Assembly: GCA_016195045.1 (NCBI GenBank)
Contig: JACQAJ010000025.1
Location: 1 to 5,246 of the forward strand
From: Candidatus Azambacteria bacterium
GTDB lineage: Bacteria > Patescibacteriota > Minisyncoccia > GWC2-36-17 > JACQAJ01
DNA length: 5,246 nt
Reading direction: 5' to 3'
Shown: piece by piece, positions 1 to 5,142 of the stretch
How positions within the stretch are numbered: position 1 is the first letter of the stretch
Layout of the letters: each line of letters begins with the position of its first letter
Program-made: the position numbers and the translations under genes
The notes under the pieces: generated by a model
What the model saw: the letters and a program-made list of their open reading frames with translations, nothing else
Told to the model about the DNA's origin: nothing
The model's database searches: none

Positions 1-455
1 CTCGTTTTTGTCGTTATCTACCTTATAAATTAACCTGTCCTATGTGGCAACATTTATATAAAAAAGAAAAAACTATTGAGGATCAGAAAATCAATGACTT
101 GATAACGGAATTTTTTAAAATCGGAACCGAAAAAACCGCCATCAATACCCAGATCAATAAAATTAAACAGACAATTATTAATTATATGGAAACCGAAAAA
201 CTAGGCCGAGTCTTCGGAGAAGCTGGTTATTTATCCAAAAGTATCAAGAAAAATTTTGATTATGACCTAATTAGATTAGAATCTGAGTTAAAGGCTAATA
301 AGCTCTGGGACCAAGTTCTGAGTTTCGATGAAAAAAAACTTGATCTCTTATTAGAAACCCTACCTAGTCAATTAAAAAAACGGATAGCCGACAGCAAAAT
401 TTTTACTGGCGATACTATTTCTCTTAAATCAACGAAAACCAAAAAGAAATTTTAA
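1..455 (+). CDS. C-terminal part of a PD-(D/E)XK nuclease-like protein (5' truncated by window edge)
   Basis: The frame is open from the window edge (first whole codon at 3-5) through to TAA at 453-455, so the Met at 42 is probably internal rather than the start. The visible residues begin RFCRYLPYKLTCP, with two Cys spaced C-x8-C followed by Pro. They are followed by a Lys/Glu-rich, mostly helical region of about 110 residues and a basic tail (KSTKTKKKF). A Cys-rich patch followed by 'CP' and then a helical tail resembles the end of RecB/Cas4-like PD-(D/E)XK nucleases of Patescibacteria, where such Cys can bind an Fe-S cluster. The catalytic D/E/K residues would lie upstream and are not visible. 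The next gene starts 12 nt downstream on the same strand, so co-transcription is likely. The reading frame is secure; the family call is recognition from the tail only. It could instead be another Cys-containing DNA-processing protein. Confidence 0.6.
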   Translation, partial: RFCRYLPYKLTCPMWQHLYKKEKTIEDQKINDLITEFFKIGTEKTAINTQINKIKQTIINYMETEKLGRVFGEAGYLSKSIKKNFDYDLIRLESELKANKLWDQVLSFDEKKLDLLLETLPSQLKKRIADSKIFTGDTISLKSTKTKKKF

Positions 456-467
456 ATTATAGATCTG

Positions 468-1283
468 ATGAAATTAAATTTTAAAACACTCGTAAAAATC
501 TTAATTATTCTTTTTGCTCTGATTGGATTTATCTTAGTTTTTGGATATCTGGCTATTCGTCTGGGACTAACCAAGACTTCTGGAATTATTGATAACCAGA
601 CCAAGAACTTTCTTTCAAATCCCAAAGACTATCCCGTTTTCCCTCTGGCTCATACTCCGGAATGGATTGTCTTCCGTCAGGCTGTTTCAAAAGATAAAAT
701 CATTATTGAAAAAATTTCAAGTGAAGCGGGAATACCCGCCCGAATGCTGATCGCACTTCTGGTACCAGAACAAATGCGTCTTTTTCATAGCAATCGTCCA
801 TTATTTAAAAAAATATTTGAACCCTTAAAACTTCTGGGCAACCAAAATCAGTTTTCCTGGGGAATTTTTGGAATTAAAAATGAAACAGCTCAATTAATTG
901 AAAAACACTTAAAAGATTCAAAATCTCCTTTCTATCTTGGCCCCGCCTTTGAATACTTACTTGATTTCCAGAGTTCAGATCAAGATCAAGAAAGATTTCA
1001 ACGAATCATTAACGAAGGTGATCGAACCTACAGCTACCTTTATGCCGCCTTATATTTGGCTCAAATAAAAAACCAGTGGAACCAAGCAGGTTTCCCTATT
1101 GATGACAAACCAGAAATCTTGGCCACTCTTTGGAATCTCGGCTTTGAAAAATCAAATCCAAAAGCCAACCCAAGCTCAGGAGGTTCCATCCTGCCAATCA
1201 ATAACACCAAGTGGAGTTTTGGTTCTTTCACTTCAGCCTTCTACTATTCAGATGAACTAATAGAAATTTTCCCTATTAATTAA
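468..1283 (+). CDS. Membrane-anchored lysozyme-like (transglycosylase-like) protein
   Basis: This 271-residue protein has one N-terminal membrane segment at about residues 8-32 with Lys on its N-terminal side, so the rest is probably extracytoplasmic. The remainder has the order of motifs of lysozyme-fold lytic transglycosylases. A helix with a possible catalytic Glu (E101, in LLVPEQMRLF) comes first. Then SWGIFGIKNETA at 130-141 resembles the 'GLMQI.P.TA' element, and a helical stretch YSYLYAALYLAQIKNQW at 188-204 leads into ILATLWNLG at 217-225, which resembles the 'aaYNaG' element. The C-terminus FYYSDELIEIFP (258-269) is a tail I associate with patescibacterial homologues. The inferred role is cell-wall cleavage or remodelling. 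The 'ES' of classical SLT domains is replaced by 'EQ', so activity is uncertain. The start has no Shine-Dalgarno (preceded by tatagatctg) but directly precedes the Lys-rich start of the membrane anchor. It probably forms an operon with the upstream nuclease-like gene. Confidence 0.72.
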   Translation: MKLNFKTLVKILIILFALIGFILVFGYLAIRLGLTKTSGIIDNQTKNFLSNPKDYPVFPLAHTPEWIVFRQAVSKDKIIIEKISSEAGIPARMLIALLVPEQMRLFHSNRPLFKKIFEPLKLLGNQNQFSWGIFGIKNETAQLIEKHLKDSKSPFYLGPAFEYLLDFQSSDQDQERFQRIINEGDRTYSYLYAALYLAQIKNQWNQAGFPIDDKPEILATLWNLGFEKSNPKANPSSGGSILPINNTKWSFGSFTSAFYYSDELIEIFPIN

Positions 1284-1319
1284 TAGACTTGTTCTGTAAT
1301 AACTTTATTAATGAAATGT

Positions 1320-1405
1320 TCAGATTTTTAGATAAAATGAGGAAGATGAGTCCGAATTATTGAGGCATAACCAAATTATGGTGAGATAATTCGGATGAAA
1401 TCTGA
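1320..1405. repeat. Nested inverted repeat at the convergent gene junction
   Basis: Three sets of arms are nested. The outer pair is tcagattt (1320-1327) with aaatctga (1398-1405). The middle pair is tccgaattat (1351-1360) with ataattcgga (1386-1395). The inner pair is cataa (1366-1370) with ttatg (1376-1380), closing on the loop ccaaa. All three pairs are perfect. The element contains the stop codon and the last dozen or more codons of the 868-residue gene and lies 37 nt past the stop of the lysozyme-like gene. It could form a hairpin in transcripts from either side, but there is no clean T-run on either strand, so a standard intrinsic terminator is doubtful. A small non-autonomous palindromic element that inserted into the gene end is an alternative. 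Confidence 0.6.
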
Positions 1406-3963
1406 CGAAATTTTAGTATGGTTGGAGCTGTGGTGGTACCGGAAGTTGGGGCTGTTCCACCATCTGCTCCAATAGTTGGACTTACTAAGGTAATAGTTTG
1501 GCCATTAACGAGAGCACTGACAACAGGAATATTACCCATGGCGCCAATAGAGATTACTTTAAGCACCGTGGATACAGAACCAGTTGCTGTAGCAATATCT
1601 GTTAAGATATCCAGTGTTTTCTTTGTTCTTGGCGCAAGGGTAAGGGATACTGGGAAAACATTGTCTAATGATGGTTGAATAGGATCTCCGACTACTATAC
1701 CAGAATCCACAATTCTCAAACTGGCAAAATTTGTTAATGAAGAAGTTCCATTTAATGCCACCTTCAATGAAGTTACCTGAACCGCTTCAGAGGAACTTTT
1801 ATTTTCTAATATAAATGAACCAATCTTCGCGCCGACAGTGTTGGGACTGACAGTTTGATCTGGATAGTTTGGATTTTTAGTGACCGTAAGACTAGGACTA
1901 CCGATCACACTCGTTACAATATTACTGGCTCCGTCTTTGGTGGTGACTTGGACTTGATACTCTCCGAGAGTGGTGATACCGAAATCCTCAGTCATATCAA
2001 AATTAATAATACCATTTGATGATATCAATGTTCTCGATACAACTTTAGATGCACCGACTTGTGTTACTGTGACTTGTGTTAATGTCACTGTATTTGAAGT
2101 TTGGTCAAACCGAACACCCTGCAAAGACACACTGTTGGTATTTGAACTAGTAGTTATTTTCGTAATATACGGCGATGTTTCGCCAATTATGCTTACAGAA
2201 TTACTTATTTTTAGAGGAACGGGTATGGATTTCTTTTGTCCATAATTAAGTGGTGACACGGTTCTAAAAACATAACTTCCCGCAAATAATTCTTTCGTTG
2301 GAGCCATCAAACTAACTTCAAATTGTCTTGATGGTAAACTAGTCAAGACAGAAGGCTTTACTTCATTAACATCCACCCTGGTTCCCTTTGTCCGTCCAAC
2401 AAAGTTCTCTGAAACAAGATCGAATATATTTGCAATACTTTCTTTATATATATCGGCTGAATCTCCGGTAATTGTTAAACTCGTTGTTCCAACCAAGAAT
2501 GAATCTTTGTCTTCCTGATTACTTATTGGCACAAGCTGAAGAGTCAATGTTAAGGGTTTAGTAAACTCCACGATTGGATCCGGTGTTACAATAAATTGAA
2601 CCTTATTACTATTCCCTGTTGGTCCGGTAAAATTAATGAAATATTTCCCAGGTATAACTTTTACAAGTTTAGTTAAATTATCCGAAGATGTATTTTTAAT
2701 CGCAGATGGGATAATAAAATTAAACCTTGTTTTATCTATTCTTTGTCCTCCAACTAATATATCTCCATTAATGGGTCCACCATCTTTAATGCTTGAAGCA
2801 AACCTAAAAATACCACTATTCTCTGGGAAATTAGATCCAATGATCTTAATTTTTGTTTTAACGGGACTAGAATTGGGAGTAAGGGTGGTGATAGTGGGAA
2901 CAGTATAATTAGCCACAATAGTGAAAAAGTTATCACTATGATCACTCGCTTGTGAGCAAAGACTATTAATACCGACCTTCTTTACACAGATCCCGAGCTT
3001 GAATTGACTACCAATTTTAAACAAGGGTGAAAAATTACTAAATTTAGTCGGATCATCAACAAGGTAATCATACGAACCAATATTAGGAAGTTCTTGACCA
3101 ATGTTTCTATTGGGGCCACCATCCGGTATAAGATAGATGGTTATTTTATCATTAGGACTGACTATATTTTTAGTTTTCCAAGTAATTTTTTGCTTTGATC
3201 CTACTGGCCACACCTCTCCTCCGTTAGGTGAAGTGATGGTGATGGAAGGAATCCCCACTAATTCTAAAGAAACACTATTACTATCACTCCTGCAACCACC
3301 GAGACAATCCTTAACCGTCGATATATTAACCATAAAACTCCCTAGACCGTATTTTTCGATATAGCCAGCATCGACAGTAAAAACAACCTGAGTATCAGAA
3401 ATAGAAGAAGGCTTAAATTCAACCATGGCACTGTTTGCTTTTCTAAGTTGAACAACGGCTGTTTTAGAGAGATTAGTGCCGGAGATAGTTATCGGTATAC
3501 CGGCAGTGGCTTTGTTTGGAGTGATGGTGGTGATGGTGGGTTTTTGGGTTTCCGGCGTTATAATATTAACTCGATATTTTTTACTCGTCTTACCGCCATT
3601 AGTTACCGTTAAAAATGATTGACCGGCCGATAAAGCTGGGGAGGGAAACTGAACAGTGATATTTGATTTACTTTCTACTGATACCTTAGAATTACCAATC
3701 ATAACCGTCAAACTACCCTTAAGTCCCGTACCCTTAAGATCGACAAAACCGTTGCTGTTGATCGTCCCCTCTGAATATGATTTCGATCGAACGGAAGTGA
3801 TCACAGGAGTCGGAACGGTAAAGGACGAAGCAAAAGAAGCAGATTTATTAATACCTATTGAATTCTCCGTTGTAGGAGACACAGCCAATACACTTTGACT
3901 CAACCCGACTACCAAGAACAACCCAAAACTCAAGACCACTAAACTTTTATAAATATTTTTCAT
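1357..3963 (-). CDS. Secreted multidomain IPT/TIG-domain surface protein
   Basis: The 868-residue product starts with a Sec signal peptide: MKNIYK, a hydrophobic core at 8-21 and a likely cleavage site after VLA at 27. Ig-like modules follow. TIG-like domains are at about 51-137 (start PTPVITSV), 141-237 (PTITTITP) and 355-460 (PTITTLTP). Between the second and third lies a Kre9/Knh1-like domain at about 238-350 with the signature ITSPNGGEVWPVGS and a following ITW. Residues 464-594 are an unassigned beta-rich region. A further TIG-like module at about 597-688 and a beta-rich domain at about 690-828, resembling C-terminal domains of patescibacterial surface proteins, come next. A Gly/Thr/Pro linker (832-848) precedes a short tail. 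Cys pairs C220/C224 and C326/C336 could form disulfides. It is probably an exported adhesin or envelope protein. In similar proteins such a linker usually leads to another module, so the C-terminus looks shortened. No Shine-Dalgarno precedes the ATG. An extended -10 promoter lies about 120 nt upstream. Confidence 0.88.
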   Translation of the reverse strand: MKNIYKSLVVLSFGLFLVVGLSQSVLAVSPTTENSIGINKSASFASSFTVPTPVITSVRSKSYSEGTINSNGFVDLKGTGLKGSLTVMIGNSKVSVESKSNITVQFPSPALSAGQSFLTVTNGGKTSKKYRVNIITPETQKPTITTITPNKATAGIPITISGTNLSKTAVVQLRKANSAMVEFKPSSISDTQVVFTVDAGYIEKYGLGSFMVNISTVKDCLGGCRSDSNSVSLELVGIPSITITSPNGGEVWPVGSKQKITWKTKNIVSPNDKITIYLIPDGGPNRNIGQELPNIGSYDYLVDDPTKFSNFSPLFKIGSQFKLGICVKKVGINSLCSQASDHSDNFFTIVANYTVPTITTLTPNSSPVKTKIKIIGSNFPENSGIFRFASSIKDGGPINGDILVGGQRIDKTRFNFIIPSAIKNTSSDNLTKLVKVIPGKYFINFTGPTGNSNKVQFIVTPDPIVEFTKPLTLTLQLVPISNQEDKDSFLVGTTSLTITGDSADIYKESIANIFDLVSENFVGRTKGTRVDVNEVKPSVLTSLPSRQFEVSLMAPTKELFAGSYVFRTVSPLNYGQKKSIPVPLKISNSVSIIGETSPYITKITTSSNTNSVSLQGVRFDQTSNTVTLTQVTVTQVGASKVVSRTLISSNGIINFDMTEDFGITTLGEYQVQVTTKDGASNIVTSVIGSPSLTVTKNPNYPDQTVSPNTVGAKIGSFILENKSSSEAVQVTSLKVALNGTSSLTNFASLRIVDSGIVVGDPIQPSLDNVFPVSLTLAPRTKKTLDILTDIATATGSVSTVLKVISIGAMGNIPVVSALVNGQTITLVSPTIGADGGTAPTSGTTTAPTILKFRQISSELSHHNLVMPQ

Positions 3964-3971
3964 AACTATAT

Positions 3972-3980
3972 TTATTCACA
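3972..3980 (+). promoter_or_regulatory. DnaA-box match TTATTCACA
   Basis: The 9-mer ttattcaca fits the consensus TTATNCACA. It lies 8 nt upstream of the start codon of the 868-residue gene and overlaps the left arm of a 7-bp palindrome, so DnaA binding or an RNA hairpin are both possible explanations. Confidence 0.3.
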
Positions 3981-3998
3981 AGAAAATCTCATGTGAAT
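3974..3998. promoter_or_regulatory. Palindrome ATTCACA-N11-TGTGAAT in the leader of the 868-residue gene
   Basis: Perfect 7-bp arms at 3974-3980 and 3992-3998 flank an 11-nt loop. The element starts 10 nt upstream of the ATG at 3963. In the mRNA it would form a hairpin next to the translation start, and in DNA it could be an operator for a dimeric regulator. The order of the half-sites is inside-out relative to a CRP site. Confidence 0.35.
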
Positions 3999-4086
3999 GT
4001 TATTTTGAACCCGTGATAAACTCTTTAAGTGACTCTCCGTTTTTGATAGAGATTCTATAATCGAAGCCCAATTTATTCATAAATTT

Positions 4087-4095
4087 ATTATATCA
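4087..4095 (-). promoter_or_regulatory. Extended -10 promoter element for the 868-residue gene
   Basis: Read on the minus strand this is TGATATAAT: a perfect TATAAT preceded by TGn, the extended -10 motif, which can work with a poor -35. At 17-nt spacing upstream the -35 position reads ttcccc, a weak match. Transcription would start near 4080 and give a leader of about 117 nt. A DnaA box lies about 32 nt upstream of the motif. Confidence 0.45.
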
Positions 4096-4114
4096 CAACG
4101 AGAATATTTGGGGA

Positions 4115-4130
4115 ACTCTGTGACTCTGTG
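4115..4130. repeat. 8-bp tandem repeat (actctgtg x2)
   Basis: Two perfect copies of actctgtg at 4115-4122 and 4123-4130. The second copy runs into the perfect DnaA box, so it may derive from a partial duplication of box-containing sequence. Confidence 0.55.
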
Positions 4131-4135
4131 GATAA
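4127..4135 (-). promoter_or_regulatory. Perfect DnaA box TTATCCACA
   Basis: The plus strand reads tgtggataa, the exact complement of the high-affinity DnaA 9-mer TTATCCACA. It lies upstream of the extended -10 element, at roughly -47 to -55 from the predicted start of transcription, so DnaA could act there as a transcription factor, or the site may belong to an origin or a DnaA-titrating locus. One exact 9-mer in 5 kb can also occur by chance, at an expectation of a few percent. Confidence 0.45.
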
Positions 4136-4174
4136 CTAATCATTCACTCTCTTAAATATTCGTTTTTATTTTAT

Positions 4175-4200
4175 TGTCATTCCCGTGAAAACGGGAATCC
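4175..4200 (+). repeat. REP unit with GAAA tetraloop hairpin
   Basis: attcccgt (4179-4186) and acgggaat (4191-4198) form a perfect 8-bp stem closed by a GAAA tetraloop, preceded by tgtc. This is the common 'TCATTCCCG..AAA.CGGGAATCC' repeat type. Confidence 0.75.
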
Positions 4201-4231
4201 AGATTTCAATAAAAATGGCTTGTATCCTGGC

Positions 4232-4250
4232 GCAGGGCTGAAAGCCCTGC
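4232..4250. repeat. GC-rich hairpin gcagggct-gaa-agccctgc
   Basis: Perfect 8-bp arms (4232-4239, 4243-4250) with a 3-nt GAA loop. Its sequence is unrelated to the outer REP units. No T-run follows on either strand, so it is not an obvious terminator. Confidence 0.6.
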
Positions 4251-4254
4251 ACCA

Positions 4255-4292
4255 CTGTTTGTTACCAATCGCTTGAGCTCTTGGACAAACAG
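4255..4292. repeat. Bulged hairpin inside the REP block
   Basis: ctgtttgt (4255-4262) pairs perfectly with acaaacag (4285-4292), and ccaa (4265-4268) pairs with ttgg (4281-4284) after a 2-nt bulge. The 12-nt loop contains the palindrome gagctc. Confidence 0.55.
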
Positions 4293-4294
4293 AG

Positions 4295-4320
4295 CGTTCC
4301 GGGTCAAGCCCGGAATGACA
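4295..4320 (-). repeat. REP unit in inverted orientation
   Basis: ttccggg (4297-4303) and cccggaa (4309-4315) form a 7-bp stem, extended by one wobble and one further pair to 4295/4317, with the loop tcaag. Read on the minus strand it begins TGTCATTCCGGG, the same opening as the first unit, so the two are head-to-head inverted. Confidence 0.72.
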
Positions 4321-4350
4321 GGCGTGAGGATTTACTGGATAACCCTCAGA

Positions 4351-4698
4351 TTAGTACTGACATTTTTCTGATTGTTTGTAGCCAAAATCTTCAGCCTCTT
4401 TCTTGGTTGAAAATTCCAATAAATTTTCCTCTTTTAAAACCGAAGCGGATGAGCAATTTCGAGGATAGTAATAATCCCCGTCTTTAGAAGCCATAAAAGG
4501 TTTTGCCTGATTGTCATTTTTAATAAATAATTTCGAAACATCAACTTGATTAACTGTTATTGCTTGACCAAAAGATAGTCTCCCAGCGATAAAACCAAGA
4601 CTATAAGCAATCGAGGTAATTAAAATAAAAGAGGCGATAATAATCAAGCGACTCTGATTATCAACGAAAAACTGTTTGACTTTTTCTAGAATATTCAT
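4351..4698 (-). CDS. Small membrane protein with C-terminal sunset-type (Ada-Zn-like) Cys domain
   Basis: The 115-residue product has a short basic N-terminus, one membrane segment at about 17-39 (RLIIIASFIL..., ending in GFIAGR), a short linker, and a compact C-terminal domain at about 68-113. That domain reads FMASKDGDYYYPRNC (C82), then KEEN (89-92), F96, an EA pair (101-102), GY (106-107) and a final C113. This is the pattern of small domains common in Patescibacteria (V-A-S-x-x-G-x-x-Y...C...N..F.s..eA...GY...C), related in pattern to the metal-binding domain of Ada. Only two Cys are visible, so tight zinc binding like Ada (four Cys) is unlikely. A disulfide, or metal binding with other ligands, is possible. 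No catalytic role is known to me. The start is the ATG just before the membrane anchor and lacks a clear Shine-Dalgarno. It is divergent from rpmA, and the REP block lies just past its stop. Confidence 0.78.
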   Translation of the reverse strand: MNILEKVKQFFVDNQSRLIIIASFILITSIAYSLGFIAGRLSFGQAITVNQVDVSKLFIKNDNQAKPFMASKDGDYYYPRNCSSASVLKEENLLEFSTKKEAEDFGYKQSEKCQY

Positions 4699-4710
4699 AA
4701 GATTAACACC

Positions 4711-4746
4711 AGCTTTTCAGCTGATTAGCTTTTTAGCTTCTTAGGG
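4711..4746 (+). repeat. 8-bp periodic AGCT array (array A)
   Basis: AGCT occurs at 4711, 4719, 4727 and 4735, exactly 8 nt apart (units AGCTTTTC, AGCTGATT, AGCTTTTT, AGCTTCTT), followed by a degenerate unit beginning AGGG at 4743. It lies just upstream of the start of the sunset-type gene, in its likely leader. Confidence 0.6.
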
Positions 4747-4772
4747 TTTATACTATAAATAAAATATTAATT

Positions 4773-4801
4773 AGCTCGTTAGTTTATAGTTTTTAGGTAT
4801 T
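4773..4801 (+). repeat. 7-8-bp periodic AG array (array A')
   Basis: Units AGCTCGTT, AGTTTAT, AGTTTTT and AGGTATT follow each other at 8, 7 and 7 nt. They are weaker versions of array A on the same strand. The stretch also forms the left arm of an imperfect inverted repeat with 4823-4843. Confidence 0.45.
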
Positions 4802-4805
4802 TTAA

Positions 4806-4820
4806 TTGTAAAATTTACAA
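4806..4820. promoter_or_regulatory. Perfect palindrome TTGTAAA-A-TTTACAA between divergent genes
   Basis: The arms are 7 bp with a single central base at 4813. It lies between the divergent sunset-type gene and rpmA, about 40 nt before the rpmA start. The size and symmetry suit an operator for a dimeric regulator, but it is also the apex of a larger inverted repeat and may be only structural. No regulator gene is visible nearby. Confidence 0.35.
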
Positions 4821-4822
4821 CA

Positions 4823-4860
4823 ACCTACAAGCTACAAACCTACAAGCTACAAGCTAGCTT
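4823..4860 (-). repeat. Inverted AGCT array with 15-bp tandem duplication (array B)
   Basis: acctacaagctacaa occurs twice in perfect tandem (4823-4837, 4838-4852), followed by a partial unit up to the rpmA ATG. Read on the minus strand it is a run of AGCTTGT / AGGTTTGT / AGCTTGT / AGGTTG units, i.e. the same family as array A in opposite orientation. It fills the place where the rpmA Shine-Dalgarno should be, and none is present. Confidence 0.65.
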
Positions 4861-5142
4861 ATGGCACATACTAAGGCGGCAGGGGCTGTTGGTTATGGAA
4901 AAGATTCAAGAGGTCAAAGATTAGGAGTAAAAAAAGCTGACGGTCAAAAAGTCAGGATTGGTAATATTTTAATTCGCCAAAGAGGTACTAAATTTCTGGC
5001 TGGTCAAAACACCGCTTACGGTGATGACTATACCATCTACGCCATGAAAAATGGCCTAGTTAAATTCGTCAATAAAACCAAAAAGAGTTTTGATGGCTCA
5101 AAAAGAGTCGTCAAGATGATCAATGTAATATTAGCTTCTTAG
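4861..5142 (+). CDS. rpmA: 50S ribosomal protein L27
   Basis: The 93-residue product starts MAHTKAAG and carries DSRGQRLGVK (15-24) and the L27 signature G-N-I-L-I-R-Q-R-G-x5-G at 34-48 (with RQRGTKF), then DDYTIYAMKNGLVKF (55-69). L27 binds the large ribosomal subunit with its flexible N-terminus reaching the peptidyl-transferase centre. The N-terminus here begins directly at the functional MAH, so it lacks the cleavable leader of Firmicutes L27. The C-terminal FDGSKRVVKMINV is of the patescibacterial type. The start is fixed by this conserved N-terminus although it lacks a Shine-Dalgarno and is preceded by repeat array B. The usual partner rplU (L21) is not directly upstream: the neighbour is divergent. 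The last three residues (LAS) and the stop are written in repeat array C, so this tail may be repeat-derived. Confidence 0.96.
   Translation: MAHTKAAGAVGYGKDSRGQRLGVKKADGQKVRIGNILIRQRGTKFLAGQNTAYGDDYTIYAMKNGLVKFVNKTKKSFDGSKRVVKMINVILAS

Larger units (their letters stand above)
3964..4174. other. AT-rich intergenic region with DnaA-box matches (promoter region, possible origin-like site)
   Basis: This non-coding stretch upstream of the 868-residue gene holds a perfect DnaA box on the minus strand, a second consensus match on the plus strand near the start codon, and a one-mismatch copy (ttattcata, 4073-4081). It also holds an 8-bp tandem repeat and AT-rich tracts at 4071-4093 and 4151-4177 (e.g. 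tttttattttatt) that could unwind easily. It serves at least as the promoter region and 5' leader of the minus-strand gene. The origin-like reading is inference. Neither dnaA, dnaN nor rpmH is in the window. Confidence 0.35.
4175..4320. repeat. Compound REP (BIME-like) block of four hairpins with 9-bp terminal inverted repeats
   Basis: The 146-bp block begins tgtcattcc (4175-4183) and ends ggaatgaca (4312-4320), which are exact reverse complements. Inside are four successive stem-loops at 4179-4198, 4232-4250, 4255-4292 and 4295-4317. The two outer units are of the widespread bacterial REP type whose translations read like 'VIPVKTGIQ' and 'VIPGLTRN', and they lie in opposite orientation, as in bacterial interspersed mosaic elements. 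Such elements are non-coding and are thought to be spread by REP-associated tyrosine transposases (RAYTs). No transposase lies in the window. The more GC-rich make-up of the stems contrasts with the surrounding DNA. A plus-strand open frame starting at 4281 is a by-product of this repeat. The block ends 30 nt before the stop of the sunset-type gene, so its hairpins could also protect or terminate that transcript. Confidence 0.75.

Noticed and set aside
1351..1395. Intrinsic terminator for the two convergent genes
   Set aside because: The stem is AT-rich with a 25-nt interior and no T-run follows it on either strand; described as a repeat instead.
1418..3898. Several plus-strand open frames of 75-91 codons opposite the surface-protein gene, and a minus-strand one at 2754-2945
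   Set aside because: All lie within the 868-residue coding region in other frames, have odd composition and no start signals; the long frame has a signal peptide and coherent domains.
4087..4174. Classical chromosomal origin call
   Set aside because: Only two good DnaA boxes and no dnaA/dnaN/rpmH neighbours; kept as a possibility rather than annotated as oriC.
4175..4320. CRISPR array
   Set aside because: The hairpins differ from one another in sequence and length, there are no regular spacers and no cas genes.
4281..4487. Plus-strand open frame of 68 codons
   Set aside because: It starts inside the REP block and then runs antisense to the sunset-type gene; it has no recognisable protein features beyond the usual REP translation.
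4741..4750. ttagggttta, resembling telomere repeats
   Set aside because: It is a single occurrence at the degenerate end of the AGCT array, with no tandem TTAGGG or TTTAGGG copies.
4749..4754. tatact as a -10 element for rpmA
   Set aside because: There is no acceptable -35 at 16-18 nt spacing, and the spacer is full of AT-rich near-matches.
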